From Antedon mediterranea (taxonomy: Eukaryota > Echinodermata > Crinoidea > Comatulida > Antedonidae), in assembly GCF_964355755.1 (NCBI RefSeq), contig NC_092680.1:11139001-11203000 (forward strand): a DNA stretch of 64,000 bases, given 5' to 3'. The translations under genes and the position numbers were made by a program. The first letter of the stretch is position 1; each line of letters begins with the position of its first letter. The notes beneath the pieces were generated by a model. It had not been told where the DNA came from, did no database searches, and saw nothing but the letters and a program-made list of their open reading frames with translations. This document shows, piece by piece, positions 9,178-21,404 of the stretch.

Positions 9178-12100
9178 CTTCAAATGCGATTTGAAGCTAT
9201 TCTGTACACTTTTATGTTTTGTGTGAAAAAGTTTTGTCGAAATTCTCAAAATGGTCTAAAACGTTTTTAAATACGATATTAAGCTGTTTTGTGCACTTTG
9301 ATGATTTGTGTGAAAAGTTTTAACGAAATGCTCAAAATGGTCAAAAACGGTTTCTAATGTGATTTTAAGCACTTTGATGTTTTTGTGTAACCAAGTTTTT
9401 TCAAAAATCACAAAATGGTCTAAAACGTCTCCAAATGCGATTTGAAGCTTTTCTAAGCACTTTGGTGTTTTTATGTTAACAAGTTTTTTCGAAAATCACA
9501 AAATGGTCTAAAACGTCTCCAAATGCGATTTGAAGATATTCTGAGCACTTTGGTGTTTTTATGTTAAAAAGTTTTTTCGAAAATCACAAAATAGTCTAAA
9601 ACGTCTCCAAATGCGATTTGAAGCTATTCTGTACACTTTGATGTTTTGTGTGAAAAAGTTTTGTCGAAATGCTCAAAATGGTCTAAAACGTTTTTAAAAC
9701 GATATTAAGCTATTTTGTGCTCTTTGATGTTTTTGTGTAACCAAGTTTCATCGAAAATCACAAAATGGTCTAAAACGTCTCAAAATGCGATTTGAAGCTT
9801 TTCTAAGCACTTTGGTGTTTTTATGTTAACAAGTTTTTTCGAAAATCTTGAAATGGTCTAAAATGTCTCCAAATGCGATTTGAAGATATTCTGAGCACTT
9901 TGGTGTTTTTATGTTAAAAAGTTTTTTCGAAAATCACAAAATGGTCTAAAACGTCTCCAAATGCGATTTGAAGCTCTTCTGTACACTTTGATGTTTTGTG
10001 TGAAAAAGATTTGTCGATATGCTCAAAATGGTCTAAAACGTTTTTAAATACGATATTAAGCTGTTTTGTGCACTTTAATGATTTGTGTGAAAAGTTTTAC
10101 GAAATGCTCAAAATGGTCTAAAACGGTTTCTAATGTGATTTTAAGCACTTTGATGTTTTTGTGTAACCAAGTTTTTTCGAAAATCACAAAATGGTCTAAA
10201 ACGTCTCCAAATGCGATTTCAAGCTTTTCTAAGCACTTTGGTGTTTTTATGTTAACAAGTTTTTTCGAAAATCACAAAATGGTCTAAAACGTCTCCAAAT
10301 GCGATTTGAAGCTTTTCTAAGCACTTTGGTGTTTTTATGTTAACAAGTTTTTTCGAAAATCTTGAAATGGTCTAAAATGTCTCCAAATGCTATTTGAAGA
10401 TATTCTGAGCACTTTGGTGTTTTTATGTTAAAAAGTTTTTTCGAAAATCAAAAAATGGTCTAAAACGTCTCCAAATGCGATTTGAAGCTCTTCTGTACAC
10501 TTTGATGTTTTGTGTGAAAAAGATTTGTCGATATGCTCAAAATGGTCTAAAACGTTTTTAAATACGATATTAAGCTGTTTTGTGCACTTTAATGATTTGT
10601 GTGAAAAGTTTTACGAAATGCTCAAAATGGTCTAAAACGGTTTCTAATGTGATTTTAAGCACTTTGATGTTTTTGTGTAACCAAGTTTTTTCGAAAATCA
10701 CAAAATGGTCTAAAACGTCTCCAAATGCGATTTGAAGCTATTCTGTACACTTTGATGTTTTGTGTGAAAAAGTTTTGTCAAAATGCTCAAAATGGTCTAA
10801 AACGTTTTTAAAACGATATTAAGCTATTTTGTGCTCTTTGATGTTTTTGTGTAACCAAGTTTCATCGAAAATCACAAAATGGTCTAAAACGTCTCCAAAT
10901 GCGATTTGAAGCTTTTCTAAGCACTTTGGTGTTTTTATGTTAAAAAGTTTTTTCGAAAATCACAAAATAGTCTAAAACGTCTCCAAATGCGATTTGAAGC
11001 TATTCTGTACACTTTGATGTTTTGTGTGAAAAAGTTTTGTCAAAATGCTCAAAATGGTCTAAAACGTTTTTAAAACGATATTAAGCTATTTTGTGCTCTT
11101 TGATGTTTTTGTGTAACCAAGTTTCATCGAAAATCACAAAATGGTCTAAAACGTCTCCAAATGCGATTTAAAGCTTTTCTAAGCACTTTGGTGTTTTTAT
11201 GTTAACAAGTTTTTTCGAAAATCACGAAATGGTCTAAAATGTCTCCAAATGCGATTTGAAGATATTCTGAGCACTTAGATGTTTTTGTGTGAAAAGTTTT
11301 ATCGAAATGCTCAAAATGGTCTAAAACGGTTTCTAATGCGATTTGAAGCTATTCTGTACACTTTGAAGTTTTTTGTGAAAAAGGTTTCTCGAAATGCTCA
11401 AAATGGTCTAAAACGTTTTTATATACCATATTAAGCTATTTTGTGCACTTTTATGTTTTGTGTGAAAAAGTTTTGTCGAAATTCTCAAAATGGTCTAAAA
11501 CGTTTTTAAATACGATATTAAGCTGTTTTGTGCACTTTGATGATTTGTGTGAAAAGTTTTAACGAAATGCTCAAAATGGTCAAAAACGGTTTCTAATGTG
11601 ATTTTAAGCACTTTGATGTTTTTGTGTAACCAAGTTTTTTCAAAAATCACAAAATGGTCTAAAACGTCTCCAAATGCGATTTGAAGCTTTTCTAAGCACT
11701 TTTGTGTTTTTATGTTAACAAGTTTTTTCGAAAATCACAAAATGGTCTAAAACGTCTTCAAATGCGATTTGAAGATATTCTGAGCACTTTGGTGTTTTTA
11801 TGTTAAAAAGTTTTTTCGAAAATCACAAAATAGTCTAAAACGTCTCCAAATGCGATTTGAAGCTATTCTGTACACTTTGATGTTTTGTGTGAAAAAGTTT
11901 TGTCGAAATGCTCAAAATGGTCTAAAACGTTTTTAAAACGATATTAAGCTATTTTGTGCTCTTTGATGTTTTTGTGTAACCAAGTTTCATCGAAAATCAC
12001 AAAATGGTCTAAAACGTCTCCAAATGCGATTTGAAGCTTTTCTAAGCACTTTGGTGTTTTTATGTTAACAAGTTTTTTCGAAAATCTTGAAATGGTCTAA

Positions 12101-12399
12101 AATGTCTCCAAATGCGATTTGAAGATATTCTGAGCACTTTGGTGTTTTTATGTTAAAAAGTTTTTTCGAAAATCACAAAATGGTCTAAAACGTCTCCAAA
12201 TGCGATTTGAAGCTCTTCTGTACACTTTGATGTTTTGTGTGAAAAAGATTTGTCGATATGCTCAAAATGGTCTAAAACGTTTTTAAATACGATATTAAGC
12301 TGTTTTGTGCACTTTAATGATTTGTGTGAAAAGTTTTACGAAATGCTCAAAATGGTCTAAAACGGTTTCTAATGTGATTTTAAGCACTTTGATGTTTTT

Positions 12400-15385
12400 G
12401 TGTAACCAAGTTTTTTCGAAAATCACAAAATGGTCTAAAACGTCTCCAAATACGATTTGAGGATATTCTGAGCACTTTGGTGTTTTTATGTTAAAAAGTT
12501 TTTTCGAAAATCACAAAATGGTCTAAAACGTCTCCAAATGCGATTTGAAGCTATTCTGTACACTTTGATGTTTTGTGTGAAAAAGTTTTGTCGAAATGCT
12601 CAAAATGGTCTAAAACGTTTTTAAAACGATATTAAGCTATTTTGTGCTCTTTGATGTTTTTGTGTAACCAAGTTTCATCGAAATCAACAAAATGGTCTAA
12701 TACGTCTCCAAATGCGATTTGAAGTTTTTCCAAGCACTTTGCTGTTTTTATGTTAACAAGTTTTTTCGAAAATCACAAAATGGTCTAAAACGTCTTCAAA
12801 TGCGATTTGAAGCTATTCTGTACACTTTGATGTTTTGTGTGAAAAAGTTTTGTCGAAATGCTCAAAATGGTCTAAAACGTTTTTAAATACGATATAAAGC
12901 TATTTTGTGATCTTTGATGTTTTTGTGTGAAAAGTTTTATCGAAATGCTCAAAATGGTCTAAAACGGTTTCTAATGCGATTTGAAGCTATTCTGTACCCT
13001 TTGAAGTTTTTTGTGAAAAAGTTTTCTCGAAATGCTCAAAATGGTCTAAAAAGTTTTTATATACCATATTAAGCTATTTTATGCACTTTGATGTTTTTTG
13101 TGAAAAGTTTTATCGAAATGCTCAAAATGGTCTAAAACGGTTTCTATTGGGATTTTATGCACTTTGATGATTTTGTGTAACCAAGTTTCATCGAAATGTA
13201 CAAAATGGTCTAAAACGTCTCCAAATGCGATTTGAAGCTATTCTAAGTACTTTTGTGTTTTTATGTTAACAAGTTTTTTCGAAAATCACAAAATGGTCTA
13301 AAACGTCTTCAAATGCGATTTGAAGCTATTCTGTACACTTTTATGTTTTGTGTGAAAAAGTTTTGTCGAAATTCTCAAAATGGTCTAAAACGTTTTTAAA
13401 TACGATATTAAGCTGTTTTGTGCACTTTGATGATTTGTGTGAAAAGTTTTAACGAAATGCTCAAAATGGTCAAAAACGGTTTCTAATGTGATTTTAAGCA
13501 CTTTGATGTTTTTGTGTAACCAAGTTTTTTCAAAAATCACAAAATGGTCTAAAACGTCTCCAAATGCGATTTGAAGCTTTTCTAAGCACTTTGGTGTTTT
13601 TATGTTAACAAGTTTTTTCGAAAATCACAAAATGGTCTAAAACGTCTCCAAATGCGATTTGAAGATATTCTGAGCACTTTGGTGTTTTTATGTTAAAAAG
13701 TTTTTTCGAAAATCACAAAATAGTCTAAAACGTCTCCAAATGCGATTTGAAGCTATTCTGTACACTTTGATGTTTTGTGTGAAAAAGTTTTGTCGAAATG
13801 CTCAAAATGGTCTAAAACGTTTTTAAAACGATATTAAGCTATTTTGTGCTCTTTGATGTTTTTGTGTAACCAAGTTTCATCGAAAATCACAAAATGGTCT
13901 AAAACGTCTCAAAATGCGATTTGAAGCTTTTCTAAGCACTTTGGTGTTTTTATGTTAACAAGTTTTTTCGAAAATCACGAAATGGTCTAAAATGTCTCCA
14001 AATGCGATTTGAAGATATTCTGAGCACTTTGGTGTTTTTATGTTAAAAAGTTTTATCGAAAATCACAAAATGGTCTAAAACGTCTCCAAATGCGATTTGA
14101 AGCTCTTCTGTACACTTTGATGTTTTGTGTGAAAAAGTTTTGTCGAAATGCTCAAAATGGTCTAAAACGTTTTTAAATACGATATTAAGCTGTTTTGTGC
14201 ACTTTGATGATTTGTGTGAAAAGTTTTAACGAAATGCTCAAAATGGTCTAAAACGGTTTCTAATGTGATTTTAAGCACTTTGATGTTTTTGTGTAACCAA
14301 GTTTTATCGAAAATCACAAAATAGTCTAAAACGTCTCCAAATGCGATTTGAAGCTTTTCTAAGCACTTTGGTGTTTTTATGTTAACAAGTTTTTTCGAAA
14401 ATCACAAAATGGTCTAAAACGTCTCCAAATGCGATTTGAGGATATTCTGAGCACTTTGGTGTTTTTTGTTAAAAAGTTTTTTCGAAAATCACAAAATGGT
14501 CTAAAACGTCTCCAAATGCGATTTGAAGCTATTCTGTACACTTTGATGTTTTGTGTGAAAAAGTTTTGTCGAAATGCTCAAAATGGTCTAAAACATTTTT
14601 AAATACGATATTAAGCTATTTTGTGATCTTTGATGTTTTTGTGTGAAAAGTTTTATCGAAATGCTCAAAATGGTCTAAAACGGTTTCTATTGTGATTTTA
14701 AGCACTTTGATGATTTTGTGTAACCAAGTTTCATCGAAATGTACAAAATGGTCTAAAACGTCTCCAAATGCGATTTGAAGCTATTCTAAGTACTTTTGTG
14801 TTTTTATGTTAACAAGTTTTTTCGAAAATCACAAAATGGTCTAAAACGTCTTCAAATGCGATTTGAAGCTTTTCTGTACACTTTGATGTTTTGTGTGAAA
14901 AAGTTTTGTCAAAATGCTCAAAATGGTCTAAAACGTTTTTAAAACGATATTAAGCTATTTTGTGCTCTTTGATGTTTTTGTGTAACCAAGTTTCATCGAA
15001 AATCACAACATGGTCTAAAACGTCTCCAAATGCGATTTGAAGCTTTTCTAAGCACTTTGGTGTTTTTATGTTAACAAGTTTTTTCGAAAATCACAAAATG
15101 GTCTAAAACGTCTCCAAATGCGATTTGAAGCTCTTCTGTACACTTTGATGTTTTGTTTGAAAAAGTTTTGTCGAAATTCTCAAAATGGTCTAAAACGTTT
15201 TTAAATACGATATTAAGCTGTTTTGTGCACTTTGATGATTTGTGTGAAAAGTTTTAACGAAATGCTCAAAATGGTCTAAAACGGTTTCTAATGTGATTTT
15301 AAGCACTTTGATGTTTTTGTGTAACCAAGTTTTTTCGAAAATCACAAAATAGTCTAAAACGTCTCCAAATGCGATTTGAAGCTTT
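12400..15385 (+). repeat. Segment C, copy 1 (~3 kb, partner near 52.0-55.4 kb)
   Basis: 12440-13910 matches 52042-53512 (offset 39,602) and 13960-15385 matches 53989-55414 (offset 40,029). The 427-bp difference is one extra pentamer in the partner. Shared marks include the M2 subform with TTTTTTGTTAAAAAG (14462/54491), AACATTTTT (14592/54621) and GAAGCTTTTCTGTAC (14866/54895). Confidence 0.8.
12692..13292 (+). repeat. 601-bp cassette, copy 3
   Basis: Same order and length, 4,980 bp after copy 2. Private changes are ATTTTATGCAC in M9 and GGGATTTTATGC in M8'. M3 has the GCTC end. It corresponds to 52294-52894 at offset 39,602. Confidence 0.9.
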
Positions 15386-16376
15386 TCTAAGCACTTTGGT
15401 GTTTTTATGTTAACAAGTTTTTTCGAAAATCACAAAATGGTCTAAAGCGTCTCCAAATGCGATTTGAGGATATTCTGAGCACTTTGGTGTTTTTTTGTTA
15501 AAAAGTTTTTTCGAAAATCACAAAATGGTCTAAAACGTCTCCAAATGCGATTTGAAGCTATTCTGTACACTTTGATGTTTTGTGTGAAAAAGTTTTGTCG
15601 AAATGCTCAAAATGGTCTAAAACATTTTTAAATACGATATTAAGCTATTTTGTGATCTTTGATGTTTTTGTGTGAAAAGTTTTATCGAAATGCTCAAAAT
15701 GGTCTAAAACGGTTTCTATTGTGATTTTAAGCACTTTGATGATTTTGTGTAACCAAGTTTCATCGAAATGTACAAAATGGTCTAAAACGTCTCCAAATGC
15801 GATTTGAAGCTATTCTAAGTACTTTTGTGTTTTTATGTTAACAAGTTTTTTCGAAAATCACAAAATGGTCTAAAACGTCTTCAAATGCGATTTGAAGCTC
15901 TTCTGTACACTTTGATGTTTTGTGTGAAAAAGATTTGTCGATATGCTCAAAATGGTCTAAAACGTTTTTAAATACGATATTAAGCTGTTTTGTGCACTTT
16001 AATGATTTGTGTGAAAAGTTTTACGAAATGCTCAAAATGGTCTAAAACGGTTTCTAATGTGATTTTAAGCACTTTGATGTTTTTGTGTAACCAAGTTTTT
16101 TCGAAAATCACAAAATGGTCTAAAACGTCTCCAAATGCGATTTCAAGCTTTTCTAAGCACTTTGGTGTTTTTATGTTAACAAGTTTTTTCGAAAATCACA
16201 AAATGGTCTAAAACGTCTCCAAATGCGATTTGAAGCTATTCTGTACACTTTGATGTTTTGTGTGAACAAGTTTTGTCGAAATGCTCAAAATGGTCTAAAA
16301 CGTTTTTAAAACGATATTAAGCTATTTTGTGCTCTTTGATGTTTTTGTGTAACCAAGTTTCATCGAAATCAACAAA

Positions 16377-16638
16377 ATGGTCTAATACGTCTCCAAATGC
16401 GATTTGAAGTTTTTCCAAGAACTTTGCTGTTTTTATGTTAACAAGTTTTTTCGAAAATCACAAAATGGTCTAAAACGTCTTCAAATGCCATTTGAAGCTA
16501 TTTTGTACACTTTGATGTTTTGTGTGAAAAAGTTTTGTCGAAATGCTCAAAATGGTCTAAAACGTTTTTAAATACGATATAAAGCTATTTTGTGATCTTT
16601 GATGTTTTTGTGTGAAAAGTTTTATCGAAATGCTCAAA
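16377..16638 (+). repeat. Truncated cassette (M11-M3-M7' only)
   Basis: The first three monomers are present (262 bp), with private variants CCAAGAACTTTG and AAATGCCATTTG. After M7' the array jumps directly to an M3-type monomer; M10, M9, M8' and M1' are missing. The same M7'-to-M3 junction recurs near 61125, which places 61.0-62.8 kb as a relative of this segment. Confidence 0.85.
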
Positions 16639-18345
16639 ATGGTCTAAAACGTCTCCAAATGCGATTTGAAGCTATTCTGTACACTTTGATGTTTTGTGTG
16701 AAAAAGTTTTGTCGAAATGCTCAAAATGGTCTAAAACGTTTTTAAATACGATATTAAGCTATTTTGTGATCTTTGATGTTTTTGTGTGAAAAGTTTTATC
16801 GAAATGCTCAAAATGGTCTAAAACGGTTTCTATTGTGATTTTAAGCACTTTGATGATTTTGTGTAACCAAGTTTCATCGAAATGTACAAAATGGTCTAAA
16901 ACGTCTCCAAATGCGATTTGAAGCTATTCTAAGTACTTTTGTGTTTTTATGTTAACAAGTTTTTTCGAAAATCACAAAATGGTCTAAAACGTCTTCAAAT
17001 GCGATTTGAAGCTATTCTGTACACTTTGATGTTTTGTGTGAAAAAGATTTGTCGATATGCTCAAAATGGTCTAAAACGTTTTTAAATACGATATTAAGCT
17101 GTTTTGTGCACTTTAATAATTTGTGTGAAAAGTTTTACGAAATGCTCAAAATGGTCTAAAACGGTTTCTAATGTGATTTTAAGCACTTTGATGTTTTTGT
17201 GTAACCAAGTTTTTTCGAAAATCACAAAATGGTCTAAAACGTCTCCAAATGCGATTTCAAGCTTTTCTAAGCACTTTGGTGTTTTTATGTTAACAAGTTT
17301 TTTCGAAAATCACAAAATGGTCTAAAACGTCTCCAAATGCGATTTGAGGATATTCTAAGCACTTTGGTGTTTTTATGTTAAAAAGTTTTTTCGAAAATCA
17401 CAAAATGGTCTAAAACGTCTCCAAATGCGATTTGAAGCTATTCTGTACACTTTGATGTTTTGTGTGAAAAAGTTTTGTCGAAATGCTCAAAATGGTCTAA
17501 AACGTTTTTAAAACGATATTAAGCTATTTTGTGCTCTTTGATGTTTTTGTGTAACCAAGTTTCATCGAAATCAACAAAATGGTCTAATACGTCTCCAAAT
17601 GCGATTTGAAGTTTTTCCAAGCACTTTGCTGTTTTTATGTTAACAAGTTTTTTCGAAAATCACAAAATGGTCTAAAACGTCTTCAAATGCGATTTGAAGC
17701 TATTCTGTACACTTTGATGTTTTGTGTGAAAAAGTTTTGTCGAAATGCTCAAAATGGTCTAAAACGTTTTTAAATACGATATAAAGCTATTTTGTGATCT
17801 TTGATGTTTTTGTGTGAAAAGTTTTATCGAAATGCTCAAAATGGTCTAAAACGGTTTCTAATGCGATTTGAAGCTATTCTGTACCCTTTGAAGTTTTTTG
17901 TGAAAAAGTTTTCTCGAAATGCTCAAAATGGTCTAAAAAGTTTTTATATACCATATTAAGCTATTTTGTGCACTTTGATGTTTTTTGTGAAAAGTTTTAT
18001 CGAAATGCTCAAAATGGTCTAAAACGGTTTCTATTGGGATTTTAAGCACTTTGATGATTTTGTGTAACCAAGTTTCATCGAAATGTACAAAATGGTCTAA
18101 AACGTCTCCAAATGCGATTTGAAGCTATTCTAAGTACTTTTGTGTTTTTATGTTAACAAGTTTTTTCGAAAATCACAAAATGGTCTAAAACGTCTTCAAA
18201 TGCGATTTGAAGCTATTCTGTACACTTTTATGTTTTGTGTGAAAAAGTTTTGTCGAAATTCTCAAAATGGTCTAAAACGTTTTTAAATACGATATTAAGC
18301 TGTTTTGTGCACTTTGATGATTTGTGTGAAAAGTTTTAACGAAAT
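16510..18345 (+). repeat. Segment B, copy 1 (~1.84 kb, partner at +44,486)
   Basis: Matches about 60996-62832, including the M7'-to-M3 junction, the TCAAGC-marked M1 and the GAGGATATTCTAAGC M2. The match stops at the 29-bp deletion near 18345; the partner is intact there. Confidence 0.82.
17579..18179 (+). repeat. 601-bp cassette, copy 4
   Basis: Complete and canonical. Its left neighbour is an M2 with the rare GAGGATATTCTAAGC, which also precedes the cassette at 62066, supporting common descent at offset 44,487. Confidence 0.9.
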
Positions 18346-18401
18346 GTGATTTTAAGCACTTTGATGTTTTTGTGTAACCAAGTTTTTTCGAAAATCACGA
18401 A
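18267..18401 (+). other. Fused M4/M5 monomer with a 29-bp deletion
   Basis: TTTTAACGAAATG runs directly into TGATTTTAAGCAC at about 18345. The core-to-core distance is 135 bp, equal to 86+78-29. The lost piece runs from CTCAAAATGG to TTTCTAATG. AATG is present at both edges, which suits a microhomology or slippage deletion. The related copies at 13450 and 62832 are intact. It lies next to the left edge of the 12,210-bp duplication. Confidence 0.85.
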
Positions 18402-18488
18402 ATGGTCTAAAATGTCTCCAAATGCGATTTGAAGATATTCTGAGCACTCAGATGTTTTTGTGTGAAAAGTTTTATCGAAATGCTCAAA
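18402..18488 (+). other. M2/M7 chimeric monomer (87 bp)
   Basis: An M2 start (AAAATGTCTCC, GAAGATATTCTGAGCACT) switches to an M7 end (CAGATGTTTTTGTGTGAAAAG, TTTTATCG). Identical copies lie at 30612-30698 and 57346-57432. Near-identical ones with CACTTAGATG lie at 11229-11315, 21930-22016 and 34140-34226. All six are followed by an M10-like monomer with ACTTTGAAG. Confidence 0.83.
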
Positions 18489-20292
18489 ATGGTCTAAAAC
18501 GGTTTCTAATGCGATTTGAAGCTATTCTGTACACTTTGAAGTTTTTTGTGAAAAAGTTTTCTCGAAATGCTCAAAATGGTCTAAAACGTTTTTATATACC
18601 ATATTAAGCTATTTTGTGCACTTTTATGTTTTGTGTGAAAAAGTTTTGTTGAAATTCTCAAAATGGTCTAAAACGTTTTTAAATACGATATTAAGCTGTT
18701 TTGTGCACTTTGATGATTTGTGTGAAAAGTTTTAACGAAATGCTCAAAATGGTCAAAAACGGTTTCTAATGTGATTTTAAGCACTTTGATGTTTTTGTGT
18801 AACCAAGTTTTTTCAAAAATCACAAAATGGTCTAAAACGTCTCCAAATGCGATTTGAAGCTTTTCTAAGCACTTTGGTGTTTTTATGTTAACAAGTTTTT
18901 TCGAAAATCACAAAATGGTCTAAAACGTCTCCAAATGCGATTTGAAGCTATTCTGTACACTTTGATGTTTTGTGTGAAAAAGTTTTGTCGAAATGCTCAA
19001 AATGGTCTAAAACATTTTTAAATACGATATTAAGCTATTTTGTGATCTTTGATGTTTTTGTGTGAAAAGTTTTATCGAAATGCTCAAAATGGTCTAAAAC
19101 GGTTTCTATTGTGATTTTAAGCACTTTGATGATTTTGTGTAACCAAGTTTCATCGAAATGTACAAAATGGTCTAAAACGTCTCCAAATGCGATTTGAAGC
19201 TATTCTAAGTACTTTTGTGTTTTTATGTTAACAAGTTTTTTCGAAAATCACAAAATGGTCTAAAACGTCTTCAAATGCGATTTGAAGCTATTCTGTACAC
19301 TTGGATGTTTTGTGTGAAAAAGTTTTGTCAAAATGCTCAAAATGGTCTAAAACGTTTTTAAAACGATATTAAGCTATTTTGTGCTCTTTGATGTTTTTGT
19401 GTAACCAAGTTTCATCGAAAATCACAACATGGTATAAAACGTCTCCAAATGCGATTTGAAGCTTTTCTAAGCACTTTGGTGTTTTTATGTTAACAAGTTT
19501 TTTCGAAAATCACAAAATGGTCTAAAACGTCTCCAAATGCGATTTGAAGCTTTTCTAAGCACTTTGGTGTTTTTATGTTAACAAGTTTTTTCGAAAATCT
19601 TGAAATGGTCTAAAATGTCTCCAAATGCGATTTGAAGATATTCTGAGCACTTTGGTGTTTTTATGTTAAAAAGTTTTTTCGAAAATCACAAAATGGTCTA
19701 AAACGTCTCCAAATGCGATTTGAAGCTCTTCTGTACACTTTGATGTTTTGTGTGAAAAAGATTTGTCGATATGCTCAAAATGGTCTAAAACGTTTTTAAA
19801 TACGATATTAAGCTGTTTTGTGCACTTTAATGATTTGTGTGAAAAGTTTTACGAAATGCTCAAAATGGTCTAAAACGGTTTCTAATGTGATTTTAAGCAC
19901 TTTGATGTTTTTGTGTAACCAAGTTTTTTCGAAAATCACAAAATGGTCTAAAACGTCTCCAAATGCGATTTCAAGCTTTTCTAAGCACTTTGGTGTTTTT
20001 ATGTTAACAAGTTTTTTCGAAAATCACAAAATGGTCTAAAACGTCTCCAAATGCGATTTGAGGATATTCTGAGCACTTTGGTGTTTTTATGTTATAAAGT
20101 TTTTTCGAAAATCACAAAATGGTCTAAAACGTCTCCAAATGCGATTTGAAGCTATTCTGTACACTTTGATGTTTTGTGTGAAAAAGTTTTGTCGAAATGC
20201 TCAAAATGGTCTAAAACGTTTTTAAAACGATATTAAGCTATTTTGTGCTCTTTGATGTTTTTGTGTAACCAAGTTTCATCGAAATCAACAAA

Positions 20293-20893
20293 ATGGTCTA
20301 ATACGTCTCCAAATGCGATTTGAAGTTTTTCCAAGCACTTTGCTGTTTTTATGTTAACAAGTTTTTTCGAAAATCACAAAATGGTCTAAAACGTCTTCAA
20401 ATGCGATTTGAAGCTATTCTGTACACTTTGATGTTTTGTGTGAAAAAGTTTTGTCGAAATGCTCAAAATGGTCTAAAACGTTTTTAAATACGATATAAAG
20501 CTATTTTGTGATCTTTGATGTTTTTGTGTGAAAAGTTTTATCGAAATGCTCAAAATGGTCTAAAACGGTTTCTAATGCGATTTGAAGCTATTCTGTACCC
20601 TTTGAAGTTTTTTGTGAAAAAGTTTTCTCGAAATGCTCAAAATGGTCTAAAAAGTTTTTATATACCATATTAAGCTATTTTGTGCACTTTGATGTTTTTT
20701 GTGAAAAGTTTTATCGAAATGCTCAAAATGGTCTAAAACGGTTTCTATTGGGATTTTAAGCACTTTGATGATTTTGTGTAACCAAGTTTCATCGAAATGT
20801 ACAAAATGGTCTAAAACGTCTCCAAATGCGATTTGAAGCTATTCTAAGTACTTTTGTGTTTTTATGTTAACAAGTTTTTTTTTAAATCACAAA
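20293..20893 (+). repeat. 601-bp cassette, copy 5
   Basis: Complete. M1' ends in AAG followed by nine T and AAATC, having lost the CG of the usual TTTTTTCGAAAATC. That mark is shared with the cassettes at 32503 and 59237, the same segment in three places. Confidence 0.9.
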
Positions 20894-21320
20894 ATGGTCT
20901 AAAACGTCTTCAAATGCGATTTGAAGCTATTCTGTACACTTTGATGTTTTGTGTGAAAAGGTTTTGTCGAAATGCTCAAAATGGTCTAAAACGTTTTTAA
21001 ATACGATATTAAGCTATTTTGTGATCTTTGATGTTTTTGTGTGAAAAGTTTTATCGAAATGCTCAAAATGGTCTAAAACGGTTTCTATTGTGATTTTAAG
21101 CACTTTGATGATTTTGTGTAACCAAGTTTCATCGAAATGTACAAAATGGTCTAAAACGTCTCCAAATGCGATTTGAAGCTATTCTAAGTACTTTTGTGTT
21201 TTTATGTTAACAAGTTTTTTCGAAAATCACAAAATGGTCTAAAACGTCTTCAAATGCGATTTGAAGCTATTCTGTACACTTTGATGTTTTGTGTGAAAAA
21301 GTTTTGTCGAAATGCTCAAA

Positions 21321-21404
21321 ATGGTCAAAAATGGTTTCTAATGTGATTTTAAGCACAAGCACTTTGGTGTTTTTATGTTAACAAGTTTTTTCGAAAATCA
21401 CAAA
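21321..21404 (+). other. Fused M5/M1 monomer (84 bp), AAGCACAAGCAC junction
   Basis: An M5 start (TGGTCAAAAATGG, TTTCTAATGTG) reaches AAGCAC and then resumes at the AAGCACTTTGGTG of an M1, leaving AAGCAC twice. Two monomers (166 bp) became 84 bp. The same fusion is at 33531-33614 and 60265-60348, so one event was copied twice. Confidence 0.86.
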
